From positions 43,337-107,336 of the forward strand of contig JBAYUQ010000009.1 in assembly GCA_041675005.1 (NCBI GenBank): 64,000 nucleotides of DNA, in the 5' to 3' direction. Position numbers and translations under genes: made by a program. Position 1 is the first letter of the stretch; each line of letters starts with the position of its first letter. The notes beneath the pieces were generated by a model. It did not search any database. It was given only the letters and a program-made list of their open reading frames with translations, and was not told the DNA's origin. Below, piece by piece: positions 26,799-36,071 of the stretch. This stretch comes from PGYR01 sp041675005 (lineage in GTDB: Bacteria > Bacteroidota > Ignavibacteria > Kapaibacteriales > UBA2268).

Positions 26799-29003
26799 TT
26801 ATTCTTCTTCAGAACTTTCTTCTTTAGTAACTTCATTAGCTTCTACTACTTCTTCAGTAGTTTCTTCAGCTTTAGTTTCCTCAGTAGCTTCTTCTTTCTT
26901 TTTAGTAGCTTTAGCTTTCTTAGGTTTTTCTTCTTTAGCAACTTCAACAACTTCAACTACTTCTTCAGTAGTTTCTTCAGTTTTAGTTTCCTCAGCAGCT
27001 TCTTCCTTCGGAGCTTCTTCTTTCTTTTTAGTAGCTTTTGCTTTCTTAGTTTTTTCTTCTTTAGCAACTTCAGCTGCTTCTACTACTTCTTCAGTAGTTT
27101 CTTCAGCTTTTGTTTCCTCAGTAGTTTCTTCTTTTTCTTTCTTAGGAGCAACAGTATTACTGTTTAGTACACTAGTTTCTCTTAAGAAATCTTCGATTTC
27201 TTCAGGAGTTGCTTGTTGTACTGACTCTAAAGTATATTTCTCAGCGTTAGGTACTTGATGCTTCTTGTTATAAGTTTCAATATCTTCAGCTGATCTATGT
27301 CTTAGAGCTTCTACTACAGACAATACAATTTTCTTAGATTCTTTATCAAATTCAACTACTCTTAGAGGTAATGTATCACCTGGTTTGAAGTAGTCACTGA
27401 TATTCTTAACAGGTGCGAATGAAAGTTGAGATACTGGTACGAAACCGTCAACGCCATCAGGCAATTCAACGATAACACCTTTCTCAATGATTCTTTCGAT
27501 TTTAGCTTCTGTTTCAGAATCAACACCATAAGAATTCTCGAAAGTATCCCAAGGGTTGTCTAATACTTGTTTGTGTCCTAAAGCTATTCTTCTTTGATCT
27601 GAATCTATGCTAAGAACTACAACATCTAATCTGTCGTTTTTCTTAACAAATTCACCAGGGTGGCGGATTTTCTTAGTCCATGATAAATCACTTATGTGAA
27701 CTAATCCATCTACACCTGGCTCCAATTCTACGAATACACCAAAATTAGTTAGATTTCTAACAATACCTTCGTGCTTAGAATCTACAGGGTATTTCTTCAT
27801 CAAATCTTCCCATGGATCTGGCTCTAATTGTTTCATACCCAAAGCTAATTTCTTATCATCTTTGTCTATGTTTAGAACTACAGCTTCCACGTCTTGACCC
27901 ATAGATACCATTTGTGAAGGATGTTTGATGTGCTGAGTCCAGCTCATTTCACTAATGTGAATCAAACCTTCGATACCTTTTTCTATTTCGATGAAAGCTC
28001 CGTAATCTGTCAAGCTAACTACTTTACCAGTTACTTTAGTGCCTTCTTCATATTTAGCACCGATACTTTCCCAAGGATGCTCAGTAAGCTGTTTCATTCC
28101 TAATGAAATTCTCTTTCTTTCTTGATCGTAATCTAAGATTACAACTTTAACAGTTTCGTCCAAATCAACTACTTCCGAAGGATGTGAAACACGTCCCCAA
28201 GATAAATCAGTTATGTGAACTAGACCATCAACTCCACCCAAATCAACGAATACACCGAAATCAGAGATAGCTTTTACAGTACCTTCTAAAACTAATCCTT
28301 TTTCAAGATTAGACATGATTTCGTCACGTTGCTCAGCTAATTGCTCTTCTAGCAATACTTTGTGAGATACGACTACGTTTTCGTTCGGATGATTAACTTT
28401 AACTACTTTAACTTCGATATCATTTCCAACCCATGCATCGAAATCTCTCACTGGTCTAACGTCTATTTGTGAGCCAGGCAAGAAAGCTTCGATACCCATC
28501 AAATCTACTACCATACCACCTTTGATTCTACGTAGTATGTTAACTGTAGTAACTTTACTATTTTCGAACATATCCATAATATCATCCCAGATTTTCATGA
28601 AATCTGCACGTCTTCTAGACAATATCATGTGTCCGCTTGAATCTTCAATATTCTCAATGAATACATCAAGTTTTTGACCAACTTCGTAGTTCTCAGAACC
28701 GATTAGTTCTGCTCTTGGAATTATACCAATTGACTTGAATCCAATATCAACATGAACTTCGTCTTTTGTAATATTTACAATTTTACCTTCAACAAGTTCA
28801 TCTTCTTTGATTTCGATTACTGAGCCGATAGCCATTTGGGCATAAGCATCATCATCTAAATTCAAGAAACTATCAAATCCTTTTTCCATAAGTTCAGTAA
28901 CAGTAGGTTTGCTACTTTGCTTTGGTGCAGAAGCAACTGTAACTTTTACAGTGTTTACTTCTTCTTCGTTTTTTTGTGATTCGTTCACAGCATTATCTGC
29001 CAT
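26799..29003 (-). CDS. rpsA: Ribosomal protein S1 with long repetitive C-terminal tail
   Basis: The protein has 734 residues with six S1 RNA-binding domains. They begin near VIEIKEDELVEGKIVN, at VTTVNILRRIKGGMVV, and then four well conserved copies of the type GTVKAISDFGVFVDLGGVDG. S1 brings mRNA to the 30S subunit. The usual six-domain protein is about 550-600 residues. Here about 120 extra residues form a Glu/Lys/Thr/Ala tail with about three units of ETKAEETTEEVVEA followed by EVAKEEKxKKAKATKKKEE. The gene has its own consensus promoter and a strong terminator. Confidence 0.93.
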   Translation of the reverse strand: MADNAVNESQKNEEEVNTVKVTVASAPKQSSKPTVTELMEKGFDSFLNLDDDAYAQMAIGSVIEIKEDELVEGKIVNITKDEVHVDIGFKSIGIIPRAELIGSENYEVGQKLDVFIENIEDSSGHMILSRRRADFMKIWDDIMDMFENSKVTTVNILRRIKGGMVVDLMGIEAFLPGSQIDVRPVRDFDAWVGNDIEVKVVKVNHPNENVVVSHKVLLEEQLAEQRDEIMSNLEKGLVLEGTVKAISDFGVFVDLGGVDGLVHITDLSWGRVSHPSEVVDLDETVKVVILDYDQERKRISLGMKQLTEHPWESIGAKYEEGTKVTGKVVSLTDYGAFIEIEKGIEGLIHISEMSWTQHIKHPSQMVSMGQDVEAVVLNIDKDDKKLALGMKQLEPDPWEDLMKKYPVDSKHEGIVRNLTNFGVFVELEPGVDGLVHISDLSWTKKIRHPGEFVKKNDRLDVVVLSIDSDQRRIALGHKQVLDNPWDTFENSYGVDSETEAKIERIIEKGVIVELPDGVDGFVPVSQLSFAPVKNISDYFKPGDTLPLRVVEFDKESKKIVLSVVEALRHRSAEDIETYNKKHQVPNAEKYTLESVQQATPEEIEDFLRETSVLNSNTVAPKKEKEETTEETKAEETTEEVVEAAEVAKEEKTKKAKATKKKEEAPKEEAAEETKTEETTEEVVEVVEVAKEEKPKKAKATKKKEEATEETKAEETTEEVVEANEVTKEESSEEE

Positions 29004-29099
29004 TTAGCTCTCCAAAAAAAATTAATTTAGTTTAACAATATGGATGTCAATAGTTTAAATAATATTGCATCCTTTAAATCTTTGCTTTAGCAAAGGACA

Positions 29100-29130
29100 C
29101 AAAATTACGAAAAAATTATATAATTACAAA
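29100..29130 (-). promoter_or_regulatory. Consensus Bacteroidota promoter of the S1 gene
   Basis: Read on the minus strand: TTTG (29130-29127), a 19-bp spacer, then TAATTTTG (29107-29100). This is an exact match to TTTG-N19-TAnnTTTG. Transcription should start near 29092, giving a leader of about 90 nt. A hairpin CTTTGC-TTTA-GCAAAG lies at the very start of that leader. Confidence 0.75.
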
Positions 29131-29132
29131 TA

Positions 29133-30623
29133 TTATAAGTGTTTAGTTAGTTTTCCATTGGAAACAGTAGCCATAACTTTTGTATTTTTAATCTTTTTTG
29201 ATTGGCTTAAGTCATTGTCTATGATAGTTATATCAGCTCTTTTGCCGATTTCTAATGAACCAGAATTAGAATTTCTAGTTGCTAGGTGAGGGGTGTAACA
29301 ATATGATTCTAAAGCATCTTCGAGTGAAAGTGTTTCTTCATTCTGCCATGATATTTCTTCATTTTTGGCTATTCGATTAACAAAAGCATCGATTCCAAAA
29401 AATGGATTATGAGATTCGATAGGGAAGTCAGATCCTGCAATTAATAAAGTACCATAGCTTAGTAATGTTTTCCAAGGGTATGCAAACTTGTAATTCTCTC
29501 CTAATCTTTTGATTGCCATGATCTTATCTGAAGTACAATGGATTGGTTGCACTGATGCGAAAACATTTAGTTCCGAGAATCTATTTATATCATTTGGATG
29601 GACTAATTGTGAATGTTCAATTCTTAATCTATTTTCATAGCCTTTGCTTCTAAGTCTTTCAAATACATCGAGTACATTTCTATTGGCTTTATCGCCAATA
29701 GCATGAACGGCTATATCCCAACCAATATCACAACCTTCTGATGCTCTATCATAAAGTTCATCTTTACTTATCAACTCTAATCCATAAGTGTCAGCATCAT
29801 TATACTTATCTATCATCAAAGCGCCTCGGCTACCTAGTGCTCCATCTGCATAGAACTTCAATCCAACTATATGTAGATTTTTTCCAGAGAATGGACTTGG
29901 TTGTATTAGCTTATACTCTCCATCGAATCCTCTGATATATTGCGCAAGTCTAATAGGTAAAAGGTTATCATTGTCTAGCTCTTTGTAAGCTTGTAAGTGA
30001 TTTAAGTGGACATCCATATCATGAACTTCTGTAATTCCATTTCTTAAACATTCAAAGCATGCGTCAAGTATGTACTTTTTTATTAATTCATTACTAGCTT
30101 TGGGGATATTATCTCGAACTAGTTCTATTGCATTGTCAATTAGTAACCCTGTAGGGTTGCCTTCAGTATCCTTTTGAATACTTCCACCATTGGGATTAGC
30201 TGTGTATTTATTAATTTCTGATAATTCTAATGCTTTAGAATTAACCCATGCTGCGTGCCCATCCACTCGAACTAGGAATATAGGTGCTTCTGAACTAATT
30301 GCATCTAAGTCTAATCTATGCAAGTCGTTATTATCCCAGTTCTCTTCATTCCAGCCTCTTCCAGTTATCCAACCATCTTTTACATCAATCTCTTTTACTA
30401 GTTGTATCAACTCATCCTTAGATTTTGCTTTCTCAAGTCTTATAGTATTGAGATTTTCACCTAATCCAATTATATGTACATGAGCATCTACTATTCCGGG
30501 AATTGCATAAGCACTCTCAAATCTATTAGATGCTCCATCAATTATTATTTCAGTAACATCCGATTGATTAATGAAATCAATTAATCCGTTCTTAATGCTA
30601 ATAGTTAACTTACTTGGTTTCAT
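29133..30623 (-). CDS. Amidohydrolase family 3 protein (YtcJ-like)
   Basis: The start is taken as ATG at 30623 (MKPSKLTISIKNG, 496 residues). An upstream ATG at 30671 would add 16 residues inside the neighbouring gene. It is a metal-dependent amidohydrolase with the strand-1 His pair in GIVDAHVHIIG, a His in RIEHSQLVH, and the strand-8 Asp in AGSDFPIESHNPF. The family hydrolyses amide or ring C-N bonds of varied small molecules, and the substrate cannot be told. It overlaps the end of the upstream gene by 14 bp and forms an operon with the two glycosyltransferases. Confidence 0.85.
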   Translation of the reverse strand: MKPSKLTISIKNGLIDFINQSDVTEIIIDGASNRFESAYAIPGIVDAHVHIIGLGENLNTIRLEKAKSKDELIQLVKEIDVKDGWITGRGWNEENWDNNDLHRLDLDAISSEAPIFLVRVDGHAAWVNSKALELSEINKYTANPNGGSIQKDTEGNPTGLLIDNAIELVRDNIPKASNELIKKYILDACFECLRNGITEVHDMDVHLNHLQAYKELDNDNLLPIRLAQYIRGFDGEYKLIQPSPFSGKNLHIVGLKFYADGALGSRGALMIDKYNDADTYGLELISKDELYDRASEGCDIGWDIAVHAIGDKANRNVLDVFERLRSKGYENRLRIEHSQLVHPNDINRFSELNVFASVQPIHCTSDKIMAIKRLGENYKFAYPWKTLLSYGTLLIAGSDFPIESHNPFFGIDAFVNRIAKNEEISWQNEETLSLEDALESYCYTPHLATRNSNSGSLEIGKRADITIIDNDLSQSKKIKNTKVMATVSNGKLTKHL

Positions 30624-31443
30624 GCTTTTCAAACTCTTTATACCAATCAATATTATGCGATAAAAATGCATCTTCCATGTGAGTAGCGAGTGCTGGAACA
30701 GCTTGAACTAACACCCTTTTCTTTCCGAAAAGTACTTGTGATATTGTGAAATAGACAAGTTTCAAGTATATTTTGAAGAAAGGTTTATTAGTAAACATAA
30801 ATTTTATTATCAAAGCAATGTTAAAGGCATTCAGTTTAGTTAACGATAGCCAAAGCGAAGCATCATAATTTCTAATTGTATATGTATCAAATATATGCTT
30901 AGTTTCTCGGAGTATCTTTTTTGTAGTCATAAATGTCATAGTAGTACTTGACATTATTCCCCATTTACGACCAGCTATTTCTAAGTACTCTTTTTTATAA
31001 TTATGAAAATCAGTGTTGTAAGTATCAGGATGATCGTAAGGCGTTAGAAAATCTACTCTTGGGTCTTTAACAGCTTTTATTAGTTCGGTAAAAGCATTTT
31101 CTAGGTAGTAATAATCATCTTCCGCAAAATAAATGACTTCACTTTTATCTTGATTGAGCAGTAAATCCATCTGTAAGCTAAATGTTTGTGCATTGCCAAC
31201 ACCATCTTTATCTATAAACTCGTAGTCTATTCCTATCAGGGTCTTCTCAAAGAGTTCTTTGTACTCAGGTGGGCATCCATCTAGTATTATATAGATATAA
31301 GCTTTTACATTCTTCACGGCATTGTAGAAAGACTCAAGGCAAACTCTAGAAAGTTCATACTTATTGTCAGCGTGTACAGCAGGTACTTTTGACACTTTTG
31401 GATATATCCTGTAAGCTATCGCTAAATCATATTTAGTTTCCAT
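30610..31443 (-). CDS. Glycosyltransferase-like protein (GT-A fold)
   Basis: The protein has 277 residues. It shows a GT-A-type layout: an N-terminal strand YDLAIAYRIYPK, a nucleotide-binding region with YIYIILDGCPPEY, and a metal-binding Asp motif in VIYFAEDDYYYLENAF. The C-terminal part is hydrophobic and basic and may associate with the membrane. The acceptor is unknown. It lies between a GT2 gene (11-bp overlap) and the amidohydrolase, so a surface glycan role is plausible but unproven. Confidence 0.7.
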   Translation of the reverse strand: METKYDLAIAYRIYPKVSKVPAVHADNKYELSRVCLESFYNAVKNVKAYIYIILDGCPPEYKELFEKTLIGIDYEFIDKDGVGNAQTFSLQMDLLLNQDKSEVIYFAEDDYYYLENAFTELIKAVKDPRVDFLTPYDHPDTYNTDFHNYKKEYLEIAGRKWGIMSSTTMTFMTTKKILRETKHIFDTYTIRNYDASLWLSLTKLNAFNIALIIKFMFTNKPFFKIYLKLVYFTISQVLFGKKRVLVQAVPALATHMEDAFLSHNIDWYKEFEKHETK

Positions 31444-32344
31444 TTAAAACCGATTTTATTGCTTTTATATATTTTTTATTATTTTCAGTACGAGCAGTAT
31501 CTTTTGTTGTTCTACTCAAAACGAGTAGTAGCTTAAAGAAAATTAATTGCAGGTTGAAATAAATCTTTTTATTGAATGAGTTATGATGTATATCTATGAA
31601 TGTAGATTCTGATTCTATTATCATATTTATACTTTTTTCATTCATACCTCTATTTTCTTGTGAGCCACCTCGATGATGTACCACTTGATATTCAGTTACT
31701 AATATGGATTCAATATTTTGTTTCTTTGCTCGAAAGCAGAAATCAGCTTCTTCAGAGTAAAAGAAAAATCTCTCATCAAATCCATTTAACTTATTAAAAA
31801 TTAGTCTTGTAGTACATAATACAGCACCATCCAAATATTCAACTTTTATATCTTTTCTTATTCCATTCTCAAATGATTTTTTTCTTAATTTAAGTTTAAA
31901 TTTAATAATACCAAGTAAGTCAAATATCCCACGTTTGATATTTGGTAAATAACCGTAAGAACGCTGATAAGTCCCATCATTATATAATTGTTGTGGCCCT
32001 ACTATTGCTTTATTATCATAAGATTTTAACTTATCGACTAAGCCATATATACTATTCTTCTTATAAACTATATCCGCATTAGAAAGTATTAGATAATAAC
32101 CATTTGATGCATTTACACCTATATTAATAGCCGCCGCGTATCCTTTATTCTCATTATTTTCTATTATCTTCACTTCTGGATACAAATTAGAAATATACTT
32201 AACTGTATCATCACTCGAATTATTATCAACTATTATAATCTCAGGAATTGCTTCGTAGCATGTAAGTATGATAGATTTTATACAATCCTCTACATATTGC
32301 TTACAATTATACGATATGATAATTACTGAGATTCTCTCGTTCAT
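31433..32344 (-). CDS. Family 2 glycosyltransferase (rhamnosyltransferase-like)
   Basis: The protein has 303 residues with the classic GT2 N terminus ISVIIISYNCKQYVEDCI, the nucleotide-site Asp in IIIVDNNSSDDT, a DxD-like LSNADIVY, and the acceptor-side LDGAVLCTTRLIF and GFDERFFFYSEEADFC motifs. These are seen in rhamnosyl- and related transferases for cell-wall polysaccharides. It is the first gene of the operon with the second transferase and the amidohydrolase. The last core gene before the integrase lies here. Confidence 0.88.
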   Translation of the reverse strand: MNERISVIIISYNCKQYVEDCIKSIILTCYEAIPEIIIVDNNSSDDTVKYISNLYPEVKIIENNENKGYAAAINIGVNASNGYYLILSNADIVYKKNSIYGLVDKLKSYDNKAIVGPQQLYNDGTYQRSYGYLPNIKRGIFDLLGIIKFKLKLRKKSFENGIRKDIKVEYLDGAVLCTTRLIFNKLNGFDERFFFYSEEADFCFRAKKQNIESILVTEYQVVHHRGGSQENRGMNEKSINMIIESESTFIDIHHNSFNKKIYFNLQLIFFKLLLVLSRTTKDTARTENNKKYIKAIKSVLNGN

Positions 32345-32496
32345 TTAATTCCAAAATTTGATATATTGACGAAATGAAAAATAACAAAAATTTAATATTT
32401 AGTTTTCTCAAAACTGTTGAGTTAAAGATATAACTTTATTAAATAAACGAAATATGATTTATTAAAAAAAGTAGCGTGCAAAAAACGTGTAAAAAA

Positions 32497-32513
32497 AACA
32501 CTTTTTAGGTGTT
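32497..32513 (-). terminator. Possible terminator overlapping the integrase stop codon
   Basis: On the minus strand AACAC-CTAAAAA-GTGTT is followed by a run of T. The stem is only 5 bp and its left arm lies inside the last codons of the integrase, so this is a weak call. Confidence 0.35.
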
Positions 32514-33632
32514 ATTTTTGTTGAATCTAATTACTTCTTCAATATCTTCAGCACTCATCTTATTTATATAGTGTTTTGTCTGTGTTTGAAGAGAGTGTCC
32601 TATTAATGAACGAACAATATTAGTATTTAATCTGTTGTCGTTCATCATTTCATTTTCTACTAATTTTCTAACAGCATGGAATTTTACTTCTTCCACATTC
32701 TTAATTTTTAACATTTCTCTGTAGTTCTTTATATAGGTGCTTAACGAAGTTGAGTTTTCAATACCTAATAGATACTCACTTTCTTTAATATGGTTATTAT
32801 TGAAAGGTATAACTTCATTAAATAAAAATTCTTTTAAACCTGGTTTAATTGAGAACGGAAAATCTCGCCACATATCGTTTTTACCATGAATTGATAGTTT
32901 GTTATTTAATATATGGTACTCTTTGATTTTACATACTTCACCTCTTCTCATTCCAGTAAATCCTACAATCATTAAAGCATAATATAGTTTCATAGCAGAA
33001 GTTTTGCTTTCTAATTTTGTTGCAACATCGATATATGATTTAAGAGATTCCAGATAGTCATTTAATTGAGCTCTCGTGCAAATTGTAAATTTAAATTTAA
33101 TACCTTTTATTCTCATCCAACTTTTTATAGGGTTTGAATCTATTATTTCTGCTTCAACTGCAAAGTTAAAAATAGTTCTTATTTGGGTTAGAGCATTATT
33201 TATAGTTGAATCGGCATAAATCTTCTTTAAATATGTCACCCTGCTGCTAAAATAGCTAGTGATTCCAACGGTATTTGTTAAGTCTAGATCATTATTATCT
33301 AAGAACATTCTTACGCAATTAACTACACTTTGTTTGGTTGATAGTTTCAAATGCTGAAATTTAACTTCTTTATACAAAATGAATAAATCTGAAAAAGTAT
33401 CAGTCTTACTACTGTTGAAACCATTGTTTCTTTGGTAATATTCACGAATTCGATTATCTAATACTTGTATTGCAAAATCTTTGTTGATTTTATTCCAAGG
33501 GAGATTCTTGATAGATTTACGATTACCAAATACATAAGTATGTATATATCCATCACGCTCAAAGCAATACGCACCCTTCTTGTGATCGGGATGATCCCAA
33601 CGCTTACCTTTTCTCTTCCTTGTCTTTCCCAT
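32505..33632 (-). CDS. Tyrosine recombinase / phage-type integrase
   Basis: The protein has 375 residues. An N-terminal basic segment (KTRKRKGKRWDHPDH) and SAM-like core-binding domain (about 80-180) precede a catalytic domain with the expected residues: Arg in FTGMRRGEVCKI, HxxR in FHAVRKLVENEM, the His of LIGHSLQTQTKHY and its Tyr nucleophile. All catalytic positions appear intact. The family integrates and excises phages and integrative elements at specific sites. It is at the edge of a region of accessory genes and points outward toward the glycosyltransferases. Confidence 0.9.
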   Translation of the reverse strand: MGKTRKRKGKRWDHPDHKKGAYCFERDGYIHTYVFGNRKSIKNLPWNKINKDFAIQVLDNRIREYYQRNNGFNSSKTDTFSDLFILYKEVKFQHLKLSTKQSVVNCVRMFLDNNDLDLTNTVGITSYFSSRVTYLKKIYADSTINNALTQIRTIFNFAVEAEIIDSNPIKSWMRIKGIKFKFTICTRAQLNDYLESLKSYIDVATKLESKTSAMKLYYALMIVGFTGMRRGEVCKIKEYHILNNKLSIHGKNDMWRDFPFSIKPGLKEFLFNEVIPFNNNHIKESEYLLGIENSTSLSTYIKNYREMLKIKNVEEVKFHAVRKLVENEMMNDNRLNTNIVRSLIGHSLQTQTKHYINKMSAEDIEEVIRFNKNNT

Positions 33633-33832
33633 TCTAAATATTTGTATTTCTAAGTAAGTGGTTTTGTGAATTTATATGAATCTTAATCTACATAGTAGTT
33701 AACAGTAACTATAATAATACATTTGTAAGGAAAATAGATAGTCTTACAATTGAATTAAAAAATGAATATAATTCATATATATTCAACTATATTTAGTCTC
33801 TATCTGCAATATGAAAATATTTCAAACACTAA

Positions 33833-34570
33833 TCAACTACTCTTGTTAACGTGTGTATAGTCTTTTATTACCTTTTTTACGATACCGAATAATATGAAAT
33901 CATCTAAGTCACCAGTTGGGATATCTTTTCCTATGGTAGATGCAGATTTTAGAACAATCCCTTCCTCATTTAAATGTACAAGCTCTCTAACTATTAGCAT
34001 ACCATTAGTTGATCCGACAATCATACAATCATATCTGGGGATAGTGTTTTTTACTTCAAATATAATAATATCTTCTGGGCTTATACCAGTATTCTCCATT
34101 GATTGACCAATTGCATAAATTGCTTCATGTGAATCACCATCTATCTTCGTCCCAAGTGCTAAAGGAATAAAAGTAGTAGCAAATTTACTAAGATCTGTTA
34201 ATGCATTAGTTGCTTCACCTAAATTTATAATATGCAATTTGATATATGTAATTACTCCTTTATACATATTAAACAATTCATTTTGTATTTCATTATCGTC
34301 TGCTTTAGTCATTGTATTTTCAATATTTCTTTGAAATTGTTTAGGAAGTTTTTCATAATTGACTTCTTCTCCCTCTCCTTTTAAATACCAATCAATATTT
34401 ATACCTGTATCACTTAATCTAGCTAAGGTAGATTTAGTTTTAAATACGAGTGTAGAATTTAAATATCCATTCAAAGAACCCGCAGTAACACCTAATGCGG
34501 CGCTGAAGTCAGTTGGATTATTATAATACTTCTCGATGAAATAACGGAGTCTTTGCTGTGGTGTATTCAT
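33833..34570 (-). CDS. Phage-type repressor with HTH and S24 (LexA/CI-like) domain
   Basis: The protein has 245 residues. The N-terminal helix-turn-helix runs through DFSAALGVTAGSLNGYLN. A linker of about 80 residues follows, and then the peptidase S24 fold. The nucleophile Ser is in YAIGQSMENTGI. The position of the catalytic Lys (VKRL in LexA/CI) reads IVREL, so the Lys appears replaced by Arg. Such repressors hold prophages silent until self-cleavage. With the Lys changed, self-cleavage may be lost or another induction route used. It is divergent from small genes at 34962 onward, as in a phage immunity switch. Confidence 0.8.
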   Translation of the reverse strand: MNTPQQRLRYFIEKYYNNPTDFSAALGVTAGSLNGYLNSTLVFKTKSTLARLSDTGINIDWYLKGEGEEVNYEKLPKQFQRNIENTMTKADDNEIQNELFNMYKGVITYIKLHIINLGEATNALTDLSKFATTFIPLALGTKIDGDSHEAIYAIGQSMENTGISPEDIIIFEVKNTIPRYDCMIVGSTNGMLIVRELVHLNEEGIVLKSASTIGKDIPTGDLDDFILFGIVKKVIKDYTHVNKSS

Positions 34571-34961
34571 AATGATTTTAAAAATATTAAAAAATTAATA
34601 AAAAATAGTTTGGTAGTAATAAAGATATTCCATATTTTAGCATTAAATTAATAAGAAGCATAATAAAAACATAATAAAACGTACGGGTGGTTTCTATTTT
34701 AGTTTCATTTAATAAAAATGAAGATAGCTTCATCTGCGATATATTTGATTGTGATGAAATAAAAATAGTTGTTATCAATAGCTCTTATATCCAGTAGCAT
34801 CGGTACATCACAATTGAGAAAGACCTAGTTAGTCACATACAATTTGTAATAAAGTGGCTTTAAGGTTTATGTAAAATAAGAGATAATTAATAAAATTAAA
34901 AATTAAACTATTTTATACATCAATTTAGAGTAGTAAATATTATAATAAAAATAATAAAGAT
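34571..34961. promoter_or_regulatory. Divergent control region with overlapping palindromes
   Basis: This 391-bp AT-rich gap lies between the repressor and the plus-strand small genes. It contains two adjoining palindromes, TTCATTT/AAATGAA at 34704-34722 and ATGAAG-ATAG-CTTCAT at 34718-34733, plus another ATGAA half site near 34757. These are candidate operators for the repressor. I see no gene in it that I can support. Confidence 0.4.
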
Positions 34962-35213
34962 ATGAAAGTAGTAAATTCTGTGAATAATAAACAACAGAGA
35001 ATGATAAGGTTGGGCAAGAACGTAAAATTTAATGAAAGTGACATAAGTTTCAAGATAATTCTGTTTGAATTAGAATATTCTAGTGACATATTTGCTATGC
35101 AAATCATTTGTATAAGACTGCATGAAGAACTATTTAATACTCTCAAATACAGAAATTATATGGTATTAGTTAAAGAGAATGTATATACAAGGATGTTACT
35201 CAAATATGTCTGA
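34962..35213 (+). CDS. Small hypothetical protein
   Basis: The protein has 83 residues, polar with a mixed helix/strand pattern, and no family is recognised. The case for a real gene is that it is the first frame after the control region and its TGA overlaps the ATG of the next gene by 8 bp, a common sign of translational coupling. An antisense frame covers the same stretch, so the call is tentative. Confidence 0.4.
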   Translation: MKVVNSVNNKQQRMIRLGKNVKFNESDISFKIILFELEYSSDIFAMQIICIRLHEELFNTLKYRNYMVLVKENVYTRMLLKYV

Positions 35214-35472
35214 ATTAGACAAATATAAATTAATGAGCATACCAGAAGCTTGTAAGGCATTTAATATATGTCGAGAAGAGCTAAATAAATGCTTTTTTAA
35301 TGGTTTAAATTATCAAAGGGTCGGCACACGTAAAAAAGTCTGTTTTAAATGGTGGGTTGATTACTTAGAGAATAGTATTAGTGAAAATCCAAAAGTTTAC
35401 AGAACTGTAAAAAATGAAAGTGGTACTTTCAAGATGGATGTTGCAAGGTATAAATCAATTTATACAATATAA
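35206..35472 (+). CDS. Small putative DNA-binding (helix-turn-helix-like) protein
   Basis: The start is taken as ATG at 35206 (MSELDKYKLMSIPEAC, 88 residues) because it overlaps the preceding stop by 8 bp. A start at 35179 would add nine residues. The segment LMSIPEACKAFNICREELNK resembles a MerR/excisionase-type helix-turn-helix, followed by a basic strand with GTRKKVCFKWW. In an integrase-repressor island an excisionase or Cro-like role is possible. This is inference from the pattern and place only. Confidence 0.5.
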   Translation: MSELDKYKLMSIPEACKAFNICREELNKCFFNGLNYQRVGTRKKVCFKWWVDYLENSISENPKVYRTVKNESGTFKMDVARYKSIYTI

Positions 35473-35669
35473 AGTATAATGAATATCAAACAGTTACTAA
35501 GATATAGAGATAATTAAATAACAAAATAATTTTAGATTGATATGTAATAGAAACTAGAATTGATTGAAAATGTGATTAGGCGTTAGTTAAAACAATCCAT
35601 ACTAGAGTTATTATACAGGTATGGAAATAATAATGAAAAGAATTTTATTAATTATAATGAGAGTTTAAA

Positions 35670-36062
35670 ATGGGTAACAATAATGTTACGAACAGCAAGC
35701 AGATAGAAGAAAAAGCGCTAATGAATGAAAGACTTAAAGCACATCAGTCTGATTACGAAGCGACCCTGGATTTACTAAAAAGCTTCACCATAAGGGATAA
35801 TAGTTTTCATCATATCGCAAATAATTTCCCTGTCACTATGCAATTAGAGTATATGGCAGCAAGAGCAATATACTTTAAGAATATACCGTTGGAAATCAAA
35901 TCTGGAATTAATAATTGCTCAAAAGAAGAAGACCTACTTGTTTGTATACAATCATTATTACGATATCTTTTTAAAGACGCTGATAGAGAATACTATGTCT
36001 TTGATATTGAGTTCAGCGAAATAGCCAAAATTGTAAAAGATTTTGAAAGTTCATTCCAATGA
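35670..36062 (+). CDS. Hypothetical protein, helical
   Basis: The protein has 130 residues, acidic and mainly alpha-helical by composition, with no family recognised. The start MGNNNVTNS at 35670 follows a GAG-rich segment. It ends in front of a good hairpin terminator, which supports a real transcription unit. About 200 bp upstream carry no supported gene. Confidence 0.55.
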   Translation: MGNNNVTNSKQIEEKALMNERLKAHQSDYEATLDLLKSFTIRDNSFHHIANNFPVTMQLEYMAARAIYFKNIPLEIKSGINNCSKEEDLLVCIQSLLRYLFKDADREYYVFDIEFSEIAKIVKDFESSFQ

Positions 36063-36071
36063 TATAATAAT

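Noticed and set aside
26799..27140. Repetitive DNA in the S1 tail considered as a CRISPR or tandem-repeat locus
   Set aside because: The repeat is in frame, encodes the Glu/Lys-rich tail and has no spacer structure.
30190..30483. Plus-strand frame of 97 residues opposite the amidohydrolase
   Set aside because: It is fully antisense to a gene with clear catalytic motifs, and its composition is that of a shadow frame.
32345..32504. Searched for a tRNA gene or attachment site next to the integrase
   Set aside because: No cloverleaf and no convincing direct repeat shared with the 41.6-42 kb region could be seen by eye.
34940..35146. Minus-strand frame of 68 residues opposite the small plus-strand gene
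   Set aside because: It lies within the AT-rich region, has a low-complexity Leu/Ile/Phe-rich sequence typical of an antisense shadow, and the plus-strand frame has better coupling to its neighbour.
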